Origin: Cytidiella melzeri
Taxonomy: Eukaryota; Basidiomycota; Agaricomycetes; Polyporales; Irpicaceae
DNA: 64,000 nucleotides
Direction: 5' to 3'
NCBI GenBank assembly: GCA_022592445.1
Contig: JABYQR010000095.1
Span: forward strand, 62,001-126,000
In this document: positions 35,000 to 47,600 of the stretch, piece after piece
Layout: every line of letters starts with the position of its first letter
Numbering within the stretch: position 1 is the stretch's first letter
Program-made: the position numbers and the translations under genes
The notes under the pieces: generated by a model
Told to the model about the DNA's origin: nothing
Database searches by the model: none
The model's input: only the letters and a program-made list of their open reading frames with translations

Positions 35000-37123
35000 A
35001 TGCGCAGTCTCAAGTATCTCAAACGCCTGAACTGCATATCCTCTGTAGATTCTGGGAGCACGGAATCTCTGCACAAGCTCAAGACCAAAAATGTCAAAGA
35101 AACTGCGGTTGTTCACAAAGAGAAATATGTAGACGACTCCAACGTGCTGCCTCCCATCAACAGCGTGGCAGACGGTCTCACTCTCATTGTCGAGGTGGGT
35201 CATTCGCTTTACATAGATCACGATGTCTGAGTACTCAGCGATGGCACAGAAAGCTGGCAACAACTTGAGAAAGGACGCAGAAAAGCTACTGAAGCGGATT
35301 GAGATGATTTTCGACCCCGAGTCCTGGACCTCTCAATCGAACGATCAGAGAGGGCTGGAGCGCCGTGGTACTCTCACAGAGTGTGTTCGAGTCTTACTAG
35401 CACTGCATGGAATTTGCTGCTGATCGCCTCCCGCTCCTAGTGAACTCGAAAGTATCAGCGATACGCTCTGCGTCGTACAAGAGAACAAATCGGAGCGGAC
35501 GTTCACAGTTGACACCGCGGCGTTGTATCTCGCCAAAGTTCAGCAAGCGTTGGTAGACTACGAGGTGATCCTATTCCCCTACTGCTGTAGTGGGGGCGCC
35601 GCTGAAAGAAATCCTTAGCTATCCATGATGCAAGATCTATATGCTTGCAATCTAGAACAAATTGTACGTCTATCTACATATCTACGTCCTCCTGGTGTCT
35701 AACTTTGTCCCTAGCGATATGGTACGACGATGATCACATTGCGATTTCTCACTGAGTATTCACCATCCGCCTGATAGACGAGGAAAACCTGCTCGCCAGA
35801 TTATCGCGCGCAAAAGACGCTAGCTTCGAGGCAGGTGACAACCGTCCTCCTTGCCTCAAAGGCACACGAACAGAAGTGCTCCATACCCTGCAGGCCTGGG
35901 CCACAGATCCGAACGCAAAGAATGTCTTCTGGCTGGATGGCCATGCCGGCAGCGGGAAATCCGCCATATCCCAAAGTTTCGCCGAGTGGCTTTCCTCCGA
36001 GGACAGACTCGGAGCAAGCTTCTTCTGCTCGAGAGATTCGCAGGAAAGGAGTAACCTCAAAGCAATATTGCCCAGCATTGCGTTCCAGATCGCGCACGCC
36101 ACGAACGCCGCCTCGCCGAAGTTCAGAAAGTCCCTTTTGCGTGCTCTCGAGAACAGTCCAGACCTCGGCTCGTTGGCACTGCCCTACCAACTCGCAGGGC
36201 TCCTCATTGATCCCGTAGCCGAGTCAGGCATATCGACAGTCGTCGTGATAGATGGCCTCGACGAATGTAAGGACGACAACTCGACCTCCGCCTTCCTCAC
36301 CAACCTAGCCCGTGCTATCGCGCACGTCCCCACCGTAAAGTTCTTCATCACCAGCCGTTCAGACACAAACATCCGACTCGGCTTCCGTCTCCCCCAACTC
36401 CAGCCTGTCACCGAAACTCTCTCGTTGCATAACGTCGACCCCACATCCGTGTCCAACGACATCAGGATCTTGTTCCAGACAAAGCTCACAGACGTCGCCG
36501 CCCGTCGCAGCGACGTCCACGTCCCCACAGAATGGCCCCCAAACACCGACATCGACGCGCTCGTCAAGAAAGCCAACGGTCTGTTCGCGTTCGCAAACGC
36601 CGCTGTGAAGTACATCAGCAGTAGTCACCACGACCCGAGAGAACGTATGCAAAAGCTCCTCGCCGACGCTCACGGCTCTAAACACGAAGGTGCCGTCTCC
36701 ACTGGCGGCCTCGACGTGCTCTACCGAGGGATACTCGAGCGCGCCTTCGCTAACGCGCGGGATCCTGCGTTCTTCCCTCGACTCCGTTCAATCTTGAGCC
36801 TTCTTACCATCGCTGACGGCTGTGGGCACTATGCTCTCGGAGTAGAGTTCAAGCCCAGTCATGCCAATATCGCGCAGATGTTGGGTATAGGGGTGAACAC
36901 GGTCAGGAGTACCTTGAGGTCGTTACACTCGGTGTTACTTGTGCCGGAGGAGGCTGACGGGGTTGTGAGGGTGCATCATCGGGCGTTCTTGCAGTTTGTG
37001 GCGGATGACAAGCGGTGTACGGATGAAAGATTTTGTGTCTGGCGCGCAGGAGGTGGAGAGGAGTTGAGGGCGGGTAAAGGCGAGAGTAGGGGGCCGGTAA
37101 AGGCGAGAGTAGGGGGAGTGTGA
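35000..37123 (+). CDS. NACHT-type STAND NTPase, C-terminally truncated
   Basis: The main exon runs in one frame from about 35745 to 37123. It contains the usual lead-in (ENLLARLSRAKDASFEAG, CLKGTRTEVLHTLQAWA), the P-loop FWLDGHAGSGKSA (about 35926-35964), ASFFCSRD, Walker B VVVIDGLDEC (about 36239-36268), KFFITSRSD, and a helical tail (LDVLYRGILERAF, VRVHHRAFLQFV). Upstream, an N-terminal helical region (from ATG 35000) is split by small introns: one ends at the CCTAG acceptor before GAACTCGAAAGT (35440), another lies between about 35564 and 35745. The first junction (about 35194-35236) is unclear. These proteins act as self/non-self or stress switches with C-terminal repeats; here no WD40, ankyrin or TPR repeats follow and the protein stops shortly after RFCVWRAGGG. 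Probably a truncated paralogue. Confidence 0.75.
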
Positions 37124-37444
37124 AAGTAAGTGACTGATGGATGGAAAGTTGGTAAGGTTTCTTGTCTCATCTCAGACGTGTTGCTGTGTGTACTATTAGA
37201 ATTCTGACCGGGGGCACTGGTCCCTCGACTTACATATGCCATGTGCACTTCGTCTTCGAAATAATCTGTTGTAAATTAGTTTTACCAATGTATAACCAAT
37301 GTCTTGCTTTGTCTGAATTCAGCTGTAGGTTACTCAACATTGATAGGAACCCCTTCGCGCAGGTTACTGAGAGGAACACGAAGGTTCGGCTACTGATTGC
37401 GGGTACCCGCGTCATGATCTTGTCCTTTCGAAGAAGTTTCTTAG
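37124..37444. other. Intergenic 3' region
   Basis: 321 bp between the NACHT gene and a convergent gene fragment. No feature was recognised. Confidence 0.4.
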
Positions 37445-38134
37445 TCACGACTCACCCACGTCTATGTCCTCGTCTGGATCGACGTTTTTGGGAACATCGT
37501 AGAAAAGTTGATACCATTCTTGGACCAACTCGCCGTCCTCTGGTTTCATTGTGAGCTTGAGATTATTCGTGGCAGAAGGAGTGACCGCAATGTAGCGGAT
37601 AGAGGCTCGTGCATCAATTTTCTTGAGCCACTTGAGCCCATCAGGCTTTACATCGTGTTCGTTGGCTGTTGTCAACATCTGAAAGACAGTGAAACGATTG
37701 ATGCTCTGATCCCTCTCGTGGAAGAAAGCGTCGAACGAAGCCTGGTTGCTCCCTGCCGGAACATAGTAGCAGGACGGCTCAGCGTTCGTGACTTCCCGTT
37801 CGCTGTTGTACCATATCCGCCGCAGAACACCATGGCACACTGTTTTTGCTGGACCGCTGCTGTCATCGCGGGCGACATAAAGCTCGGCGTTCTTCAACAC
37901 AGAGACCATCGGGTAAAGTGTCAATTCGTCGCCACTTTGCAAGAAGTCGCGAGCACGGTGTTGATAGATCAAACCTGCAATGGGATTGGCATAGAAGAGT
38001 CTGTTCATGGCGGCATATAGCCGATTGCTTTTGGCCGTATCGTTGGAGGTCAGAAGACTGTACACCTCTCGGAATAGGTGATGTGTAGCAAACGTGAGGT
38101 ATGGCCTCATGAAAGGGTTGTGTGGGTCAGGCAC
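37445..38134 (-). pseudogene. Unrecognised gene fragment cut off at the Plavaka boundary
   Basis: An uninterrupted 229-codon frame, with codon use like the host genes, ends at 37445. It contains HHLFREVYSLLTSNDTAKSN, YANPIAGLIYQHRARDFLQ and a C-terminal KPDGLKWLKKIDARASIRYI. I do not recognise the family with confidence; the layout distantly recalls C-terminal parts of basidiomycete Crinkler-like proteins. The 5' end lies within 60 bp of the inferred left end of the Plavaka element at 38190, so the gene was probably interrupted by that insertion. No N-terminal half is seen beyond the element. Confidence 0.45.
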
Positions 38135-38499
38135 GACGGTAAGTATCGCCTCATATCTATGGTCTTCGATGAAGTAGCCAAGCTGTCTTCATCAGGAAAC
38201 ACCGTTTGGCTCCGGAGATGGGCACCTTGACAACCTTCTCCCGAGGCCGTGGTAGCCGCTGGTGCCTGGATCAGCGTGCTCCGGAGCTCCCAGGAGCACG
38301 TCCACAATACAGTTTGGCTCCGGAGACTGGCACGCAAAACCGCCCTCTCCGTAGACACCAATAGTAGGCGGTATGATGTATGGAGCGCTTCACTTAGTCG
38401 CCGCTACTTTTGTACAGCAAAACTAACACTCCGGCAGGGCATCTCGTCTCTCAGATATGGGCGCCCGGCGTTCAAGTTATAGACCAGATTACCGACTCG

Positions 38500-39060
38500 C
38501 GTCGCTTTTGCGCCCTCTACCTCCGACCACGACAACCACGACATCCACTACCACAACCACAACCACCACCTCCTCCTCCTCCTCCTTCTTATTTTCTCTC
38601 ACCACCGCCAATATCACTGCCGCTGCCGCCAACAACCACCACCACCACCACAACCACCACCCACATTCCAACTCTCGGTAGCGGAGCATCTGCTACCGGA
38701 GTCCTCCAACACCAGCTTTACCTCCTCCTCCTCTCCATAACCTCACGGCAGCGGAGCATCTGCTGCCGGAGTCCTCCACCACCAGCTGTACCTCCTCCTC
38801 CCACGACATCCACTACCACAACCACAACCACCGCCTCGTACCCTGTCGCAGCAGAGCATCTGCTGCGATGGGTCATATGACCACCACCTTCTTTTCCTCA
38901 CCACACGACCACAACAACAACCACAACGTCCACTACCACCACCACTACCACCACCACAACCGCCGCCTCGTACCCTGTCGCAGCACCGGCAACAACGCCA
39001 GGGTCGATATCCTGTCGGCTTAACCGTCGACGGATATCGGACACTGCCCTGTCGGCGTTG
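38500..39060. repeat. Subterminal ACC-rich repeats with three covarying hairpins
   Basis: CCACAACCACC/CCTCCTCCTCC triplet-rich DNA surrounds three hairpins with constant GGAGCATCT/AGAGCATCT centres: 38676-38699 (CGGTAGC/GCTACCG), 38746-38769 (CGGCAGC/GCTGCCG) and 38846-38868 (TCGCAGC/GCTGCGA). Copies 1 and 2 also share the downstream CGGAGTCCTCCANCACCAG. Stem changes are paired on both arms. The block lies between the inferred left end of Plavaka and the 3' end of its transposase. Confidence 0.8.
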
Positions 39061-39159
39061 TCCTCTACCTGCGACCAACTGATACCGAAGCAAGAGCTTT
39101 TGGTATATTTATCTCCAGTGTATCATAGCTGTAGTCGCAGCATTGTACCTATCATACTA

Positions 39160-42100
39160 CTACGAACAAATGGCTGTGAGACGTGGGCCAGAATCGCGCT
39201 CGACCCCTGCTTTGTCCTTAGACTCGAGCCACTTATCAACGAGGAGCCGTAGCAGTACAAAGTCAGAGTGCCTAAGGTATGGGTTGACATAGAACTTCTG
39301 ACTACGCTGCGCAACATTGTCTCTGGTCCATGTCTTATCCATCACCGTGCCAAAAACTGGTATCAGATGACAGGTTCGTTGGATCTGAGATATTGGGATG
39401 ATCGACGCACGGCGCCGGTGATTACGGGTCGAACGAGAAATTGAAAACATGCCAATGTTGTGATTTCGAACATCCAAGCTTGTGAACCACTCAATGTACG
39501 CCAGTGGGTCCTTCGACACAGCCTCGTACTTGCGCGGCACATTAAAGATGAGGTGTACTTCGCCAACGGTAAGTCCTATGTGATATGTCCAGTGAAGATC
39601 AGTGACTGAACAAGAGCGCGAGAGCATAGTAGCACGCACCTGATATTGGATTGACTACCCCTGTGCGGCTTGTTTCAGCGTGGTTGCCAGATGTTTCAAA
39701 GGCGAGGACAGTTGAAAACTGAGCAGGGACTGCTTGACGTCGGCCCTGAGCTCTCAGAGGTGGAATAGCGCGAACGATGTCTACGGATGACTTCTTCAAA
39801 CCTGGCTCATCAACGGTAGCTCCCGCTTGAATTGCGTGTAAACCTCTACGTGCGACACTTCATCAATATTGTTTCCTCGCACTGATGAAGATAACCGCTC
39901 CCGCAAAAAGTTTACCAGGCATCTCTTGAAGTCAACAGCGCGCATGTCATTCTCGATGGTCTCGATCGACATTCGAGGAAATGGAGCGCGCTTTGAGATC
40001 TGATACTCAGCTCGGGATTCTTCGTCCTCATCCCCCTCTTCTACCCCTTCTGGATGACAGTCTTCATCATCACTATTGCTCTCGTCTTCAATGGTCCACA
40101 AGTACTGCCGCTCTCAGGCTGTGAGATGGGGTGACGAAAGTCCAGGTACGCCTGAAAGCGCTGCATCGAATCTTGACGTTCTAACCATTTTGTCATCTGC
40201 TTGATGTAGTCCTTCTTGTTACTCGCACGATAGGCAATCTTCGCGAAGTCGATATGCAACCGCTCGGGGCTCTCAGTATTGTATCCATCAGCTGTTCCAA
40301 GAAGCCGGATAGAACGTACGTAGTGCACATGGAATGCAGTTTTGCAATGTTGAAGTGCTGACGTACTCCGAGCTCCAGGAAAACGCTCTTCGTGTCGTGA
40401 AATGCTCTCCACGAGGCTTCAAGGCGACTGAGGGAGTCTTCGTTGTGTGTCTCGAAGTGGGCATAGTGAATGAAGTCAAGCACAGCGCGAACTGCGCGTT
40501 CTACTCTCCGATCTGCGGAACCCGCGACAACGCCGAGGAAGACCTTCTCCATATGCTTATACTCGGTCCCCGTCCATTGTGACACCAAAGAGATGCCACA
40601 CTTGAAATATCGGAGATCAGGGTGAGCAGTCATCGTTTGATAGCGACGATCGATTTCCGACTCCTTTCCCTCCACGCATGCTGTTGTCCACTTGACCAAG
40701 TGGTCCTTGAACATCCCCTTGTGCAACTGATGGAGTATGTCGGGAGTTAGAGCAAGGAATATGTCGCAGTGAGGTAGGTTTGCCCAGAACGGTTTGACAG
40801 AGCGTATATTTGCGTTCTTAGCTGCGCGAGGCCAGCCGTGTAGTGCATCGTCAATCCAAGACTTTGTCTGTGCCGGATCACGAAAGGGTGAGTGATGTGT
40901 CTCTCCTCGATGATCAGGGCTGATTTGACACTTGGGGCAGACACTCTCTTTTGTACATGCCACCAGGCACTGTTCAGGATGATCTGCAATGTAGGCCGCA
41001 ACAATAGGGTACATGCGGTGAACGGACCCGTCGGCACAGACCATCTCCACACCATTCCTACCAGCTTCGACCAACGGCTCGAGCAGCGATGTCATGCACT
41101 GATGAAACAGCTCGTGAATCTTCGCTGAACGCTCCGCCTTTGGAAAGCACTCCAGCTTCGAGACAGGAAGATACCCAACGAGCACCGTTGCACGCGCGGA
41201 AGGTGAGCGTCGAAGATCCTTAGAGATGTTCCCAATACTGAGGTAGACAGGCCATGCGGACTTGTCACCGCTGAACGTCGAGAGCTGGGTTTTATCTGAG
41301 GCAAGAATGACCGGTACAACAGTCGCACCGTTTGGTAAAAGCTTCTATTGCACCCACAGCTGTCAATCTCATGAGAATTCCAGATACCGGTTACGATAAC
41401 TCACCTGCAGCTTTTCCCACCATTCTCCCGTCCACATCTCGTTGAAGATGGGTCGCTTTCCAGCTTCGTCCTCATACAACCTCTCCGGCTCATACCGCAT
41501 GTGTTTCGCAAACACTGGATTGGCTAACAAATCTCTGATGCACTCTACAGGATCGCGTTTCCAAAGTTCGACCACTTCCGTCTTCAAGTTCTGGTTCTCG
41601 TCGACTTCCGTGCCTTTCACCTCCCAGATCTCGCACTGCCATTTGGGACCCTTCGGGAGACTGTCAATCTTAGCAAAGAATGAGCGTTTGTTCTTGAAGG
41701 ACAGTCCTGTACGCGTTCGAGTCTAATCAAGGTCAAGAGCATTCCCGGAACAGCTTCAGGTGCGCGAATGACTCACCATCTCGAGTTTCAGGTACTTGTC
41801 AATGTCACCCTGACTAATCCCTGACTCCATCGCCCACCGTACAAAATCCCACTCCTCTTTACTCTCGAAGGGGGACCAGGGATTCTGGTCAGATATGCCC
41901 TCCTTCCTTCTAGCCTCTGCAATAGCCTCGAACAAATTTGGCCCACTTCCATACGTTTGGCCCGCTGAGTATGCAGCTCCAGGAAATTGAAAGAATGGAT
42001 CTCTTGGTAGTCCGCCTGGCTCTATTTCTTCTTCATCATTGACTTGAGCCCGTTTCAATGGTGGCTGCAGTCCTGAGATGTTGGAAGAGTCGGACCGTGG

Positions 42101-42361
42101 TCGAGCAAGACTCTCATCACTGGCAGGTGAGTAGTTGGAAGCTGGAGGTATAACATTGACGTCGTCTGTGATAGGCTCCTCAACGTCTTCAGAGTGTGGT
42201 GAAGATGCAAGAAGTTCAGGGGAAAGACGGCCATCATGCGCTGAAGGTCTAAGACGTGCGTAGTATGCAGTTTTACAGTCTTCTTTGTGCTGAATGTGTT
42301 TTTGAAGGCTCTGCGAAGTGAGTTTTTCTGCGCCGCAGTGAAAGCAGATATGAGATGGCAT
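39160..42361 (-). pseudogene. Plavaka-type transposase, lightly decayed
   Basis: The start at 42361 gives MPSHICFHCGAEKLTSQSLQ, a C2H2-like finger (CxxC...HxxH...C). Exon 1 is 42361-41777; exon 2 about 41708-41405 contains GKRPIFNEMWTGEWWEKLQ; exon 3 from 41344 contains VILASDKTQLSTFSGDKSAW, VLVGYLPVSKLECFPKAE and LTPDILHQLHKGMFKDHLVK, all strongly typical of the basidiomycete Plavaka family (CACTA-like DNA transposases). A frame break near 40326, inside LHSM...HYVRSIRLLG, separates it from SPERLHIDFAKIAYRASNKK. Further exons carry an acidic segment (about 40090-39990) and the conserved C-terminus DPLAYIEWFT, SRSTRNHRRRASIIPISQI, FYVNPYLRHSDFVLL, ending at 39160. Cut-and-paste transposition is the family role; this copy probably no longer makes a full protein. 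Confidence 0.88.
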
Positions 42362-42558
42362 TGAAGAATGGAATGCAGACACAGAAGATGAGTGTTTGCG
42401 TAAGCCTGGGGGTATAGCCGGAGCGGAACGTAAGCCCTCTATTCGGCTTCGTTACCTTGCCAGCAAAACTTGGTTGACGCACAGACGCCTCAGATTTCCG
42501 GCACACTACACTTGAACCCTCACCTTCCCACCCGCCCCTGCTGTCGAACTTCATCACA
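42362..42558. promoter_or_regulatory. Divergent promoter of the two Plavaka genes
   Basis: 197 bp separate the transposase ATG (42361, minus) from the first ATG of the DUF6532 gene (42559, plus). No clear TATA box is seen. The head-to-head layout would give coordinated expression. Confidence 0.45.
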
Positions 42559-44120
42559 ATGCCGCCGTCAAAACGGACTATTGTCTCTGAAAATGAGGAC
42601 AATGTTGAACAACCTGAAGGTATTTTTGAGTACCATCGGCTCGGACTCAGACTCGAGTACAGGTGTTACGTGCATGCTTATCCTTGCTGCCACAGCTTCT
42701 TCCACTACTACTCAAGCAAAGAAAAAAGCTCGACGCGGCCCTCGTAAAGAAGTAACACCTGAAGACATTCTCCCTCAAGATGCAGTACGACAGCAAAAAG
42801 GTCTGCTAAGCAGCAAGAAGTTGGTACGTGTCAGTACCGTGAAGTGTCAGTGACAGGCTTTACTTATTATATCTTACAATAGACAACAACGCCGAGACAG
42901 TAACAGAAAAAAAGCTGCGGAAAGCTCTTCAAGATCTTGCGTCACTCAAACGTCGAACACTTCGTACGTAACCTTAGTCAACACTGCCACCGCGTACATT
43001 GATTAGTTACATCGTGCATCCACCACTGAAGGACGGGAGCGCAGTATCGAGCATGTAAACAACTCGAACGACGGATGTGACTCGGAGTATGAATCTGAAG
43101 ATGATTTTGAGTACTCAGCCGCCTCCTCAGTAAGTCTGAGTCCTACACCATATCTTCGCTTCATGGTAGGCTAATCTAGCTTAAGTTTGTATCCAAAGGT
43201 GTGGTCGATACCTCGAATTCACCTCCAAAGAAGCTCAGGCGGCTGAGTAAAAAGACAAGGGAAACAGAGTCTTTACACAATAACAGCGGTATGCAATTGT
43301 TTGTCTGAGTCAATAGTGATATAGCTGATCATTCATCATAGTATTGGCTACACCGCCAGCACAGAGCCTCGAGGTGTCCTATGCTCGTGGACGAAGCCAT
43401 AACCGTGAAGACCAAACACATCATAGCTCATTCCAACGTGGCAATGGTACACCTTCTTCTCCAGGCCAGCGAACATCGCGTAGTGGGCGTTCATCTCCAC
43501 TAGGGCAGTTCTCAGCTGGCACATCGCCAATGTGTACACCATCTCCAAGTCCATCACAGCGCAGCTCACCTGAGCCTATTCAAGTTCATGGTAAGCATTT
43601 GCATGCAACTGCATCCCAGTCGAAAGCCTGACCTCTAAATCATCTCATCTTATGGAAGAACGGCCATACGAGCTGGCGAGCGATTTGAGTCAGCAGGGTA
43701 GCGTTGTTCGTTCGACAGACAGCAATGCTTCTCTGCGGAACAACAACTTTGAGCGCTCTCCGACCCGCAGCAGGATGGCAGCAAAGGAGCAGAACCCACG
43801 TATGTCAAACTTATCATCTCGAGATCAGGACCGTCGCGAAGACAACTCCGACTGCAACTCGCAGCAAAAGCGACGAAAACATAGCTCCCCAGCACGGAGG
43901 CCGTACGAGCCAATTGGATACTTGGACCCTCAGGCAGCGCTTCGTGCAAAGCCCAGTCGGAACGAATACATCAGTGGAACGAAGAATCTGATTACGAAGG
44001 CCACCGACTTATACATTGTGCGGATTTTCACTCTGAATCTTTTCCCAGATCCTATGACTGCCTCGGACTGGGCTGCAAGCGACTGGAAGAAGGTCTGTGA
44101 TGATGCAAAGCGGTGCTTCG

Positions 44121-44549
44121 TAATGGACTTTTGCGGCGCTACTCATGGACTTCGCCCCTATCAGACACTCTTTTGTCTCCTGTCTCATGACTCCTTTGTA
44201 GTATGATCGCATCTTTTGTTTCATCACGCGGACACTGCCTCGTTGCCAGCTTCCTTGTAGTATATAACCCTTTCACCCTGGTTCTCTACTCCTCCATTGT
44301 GCTCTCATCTTCGCACCTGGAGTGAGTATTCCCCCCATTGCTCTTGCGTTATGTTATATGCTCATATGCCTGTTACCTAGTTAACTCGTCTCTGTGTGTA
44401 CTAGGTACATTCTATATTCATCATTGTGCTCTCATCTTCGCACCTGGATTAACTCGTCTCCGTGTGTACTAGGTCCCTACAGTCTGCAGTGGGTTTACGA
44501 CAGCGCATCCACCTTGCCTAAGTGACTACGTTCCCTCAACTCGTCATTA
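44121..44549 (+). repeat. Copia-3 5' LTR
   Basis: 429 bp with TAGTATATAACCC (TATA-like, about 44258) and an internal duplication of TTGTGCTCTCATCTTCGCACCTGGA and of GTGTGTACTAGGT. The same LTR, expanded by an insertion, occurs alone at 51435-52592. Confidence 0.95.
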
Positions 44550-44670
44550 GGTTATGAGCCCCGCCTAGCTCTAATCTCCACACACTGTTCACCTGCTCCG
44601 TGCTCATCTAGCACATTCGCTCCTATACGTCCACACACGCATATCCAGGTCCATATCCATATCCCTGATC

Positions 44671-47600
44671 ATGTCCACCTCCGCCTCTGCTGGTCCCTCT
44701 GCGGCCAACTCCTCTTTTGCCTCTACCACGGCACCTCCTCTCATCAAGATCGAATCGATCACCAAGTTGACTGGTGCTTCCAACTGGAAGACATGGAACG
44801 CTGTCATCAAGCAGTACCTTCGCGTCACCAAGTCCCTGTCCCTCATCGACGGCACCCTCACTAAGCCAGATGCTATGGACGCCAAGTACGAAAAATGGGA
44901 GATTGCTGACGCAAACGTTTCTCTCGTCCTGTTGAACACCGTTGACCCCACACTCCACCACCTCGTCGATACCGAGACCAAAACCGCTGCCGAGATCTAC
45001 GCCACCTTGCATGCCAACTACTCTGCCACTACCACTCTCTCCGCTTTCCTCAAATTCAAGCAGTACTTCCTCTCTCAGATGGACGGCTCTCGCCCATTCG
45101 TTGAGCAGATTGAGGAACGTGGTCGCTTATGGAAGGAAGTCAGTGACTCTGGCATCCTCGACAACAAGGAGCTGCTCAAGATCTTCGGCCTCCTCTCGGT
45201 CATCCCTGACTCCTTCGGCAACATTGTCGAACCTATCCTCGCTGTCACCGCCCCCAAGGACCTCAAGTACGACGACATCCGCTCGCGCCTCATCGACGAG
45301 GCTTCGCGCAAGGGATCGTCAGACGTCTCTGCTGTCCGGGCAGGCAAGCAGGCTTCTTTGACTTCGAACGCCAACAAGAAGAAGAAGAAGAAGTGCAACT
45401 TCTGTGGGTACACGGGTCACGTTGAGGGGGAGTGTAGGAAGAAGGCTGCTGCCTCCAAGGGCATCAAGGAGGAGAAAGAGAAAGGAAAGGGGAAGGAGTC
45501 GTCTGGTTCTACATCGAATGGTTCCGCCGCTGTACATGTAGTTTCTGCTGAGGACCCCGAGTCCAAAGCCTCCAACGCCGCTGTTTACTGGTACACCGCT
45601 GGCTCTACGCCATGGATGCTTGATTCCGGCTGCACGAAACACATTACCAACGACATCAACGACTTCACTGAGTACAAGGCATTTGCTACGCCGCACTTCG
45701 CTACGCTGGCAAACTCGTCTAAGACTACGATGTCTACACTTGGTTCAGGTCGCGTGTCTGGCACCACAACCGTCGACGGAAGGCAGCTCACAGTGCAGCT
45801 TGACAACGTCTTGTACTGCCCGAGCATCGCTGAACGCATGATTGCTATCTCCTGCCTTGATTCCAAGGGATTCTCCACTGTCTTTTCAGACGGGGGAGCT
45901 CGGATCTACAAAGAAAACAAGACCTACGGCTTAGGTTCTCTCAGGGGCGGCCAGTATTGGTTGGAACTCACCATTTCAACTCCAAACGTCGCCTCCTCCA
46001 CGCACTCTGCCACTGCTCCCATTGACCTCGTTCACCAACGCTTCGGTCATCTCAACTTCGAAGCCATTCAAAAGCTACGTTCTGAAGACTCTCCTGTCAA
46101 GGGACTGGCTCTCAGCGAGGCCCCTCGTTCCGAACATGTCTGCGAGGGCTGTGCTTTGGGAAAGCAGCATAGACGACCCTTCCCTCCATCCTCCACTCCT
46201 CGTGCATCTCGACCATTCGACCTCATTCACACTGATCTTGCCGGTCCCATGCAGACCGCGTCTATCAACGGCGGAAATCTGTACATGCTCACGTACATCG
46301 ATGACTGCACTGACGACGTCTGGGTGTACTTTCTTAAACACAAAGACGAGCAAGAACAGAGGTTCGAGGACTTCCGCGCTATGGTCAAGACACAGTTTGG
46401 TTGTGACATCAAGATCCTCCGCTCCGACAGGGGGGGAGAATACCAGTCGAAGAGATTCATTCAACGGCTGAAGGATCTTGGTATAATCCACCAACGCACA
46501 ACCCCTGACACGCCCCAACAGAATGGCAAAGCTGAGCGCTACAACCGTACGATTGTCGAATCTGCGAAAGCCATGCTCCATGCTGCAGGGTTGTCCAAGG
46601 GATTCTGGGAGGAAGCTGTGAAGACAGCTGTGCACGTTCGTAATCGGGCTCCTAAGAAGTCCTTGAACTGGAGGACACCATACGAGAAACTCACAGGCGC
46701 ACCACCGGATGTATCCTACTTCCGTGTGTTTGGCTGCCTGGCCTATCGCCTCATCCACAAGGATCATCGACGGAAGTTGGAGCCTAACGCTCAACCTCTT
46801 GTCTTTGTTGGGTATGAAGCGGGTTCTAAAGGTTACCGCCTCTGGGACAAACATACCCATAAGATTGTTGCGAGTACAGACGTAGTATTCGACGAAACAG
46901 TCTTTCCTAACCGTCCTAACTCTACACCCCCGCGTTCGAGCGCACCTCAACCTACACCACCCACTTACTTCGAACTTGAAACTCCATCCTTTCACACGCC
47001 CTCTCAGCAGCCGGCTACTATCACGCCACATGTGCCTACCACTCAGCAACTGCCTCCTCTCAGCGCACCATCTACGGATGTTCGTATGGAACGGACACCA
47101 TCCTCGCAGATGCCGTCACAGATACCGCGCCCCTCTTCCACTCCTCGACCATCCACGCCAGCCACACTTTCACCATACCCTAGCATCTCGCAGGGCAAAG
47201 GAAAGGCACCAGATCAGTTCTTCACGCCGAAGACTGAATTCTCATCTTCACCGTCCAGACCAACCCCTTCGTCGTCTCGAGTTGTAGAATCACCCAAAGT
47301 CGAACCAAATCCCAATCGTCCCTCAGCACACGACTATCTGCCCATATCGAATCCTGCTCATCAGCTTCCCCGCCGCACTACGCGCGAACAAAAGCGACTG
47401 GATTCCATCTGGCAGGCAGCAAGTGAGGATGATGTTCAACGGGCTACACAATCTCGAGGCAACAAGCTCCCTTACAACCGCAAAAACCGAGCAGCAGCAG
47501 TCCTTGCAGACAAAGCTGACTTAGTCCTAGCGGCAGCTGTAACACCTCAGGGAGAGCCTCGTTCATACAGACAGGCTATGGGTTCTGAGGACAAGGATGA

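Noticed and set aside
38457..38880. Pro/Thr-rich and poly-His/Trp proteins from the ACC repeat tract
   Set aside because: All frames are low-complexity translations of a triplet repeat on both strands.
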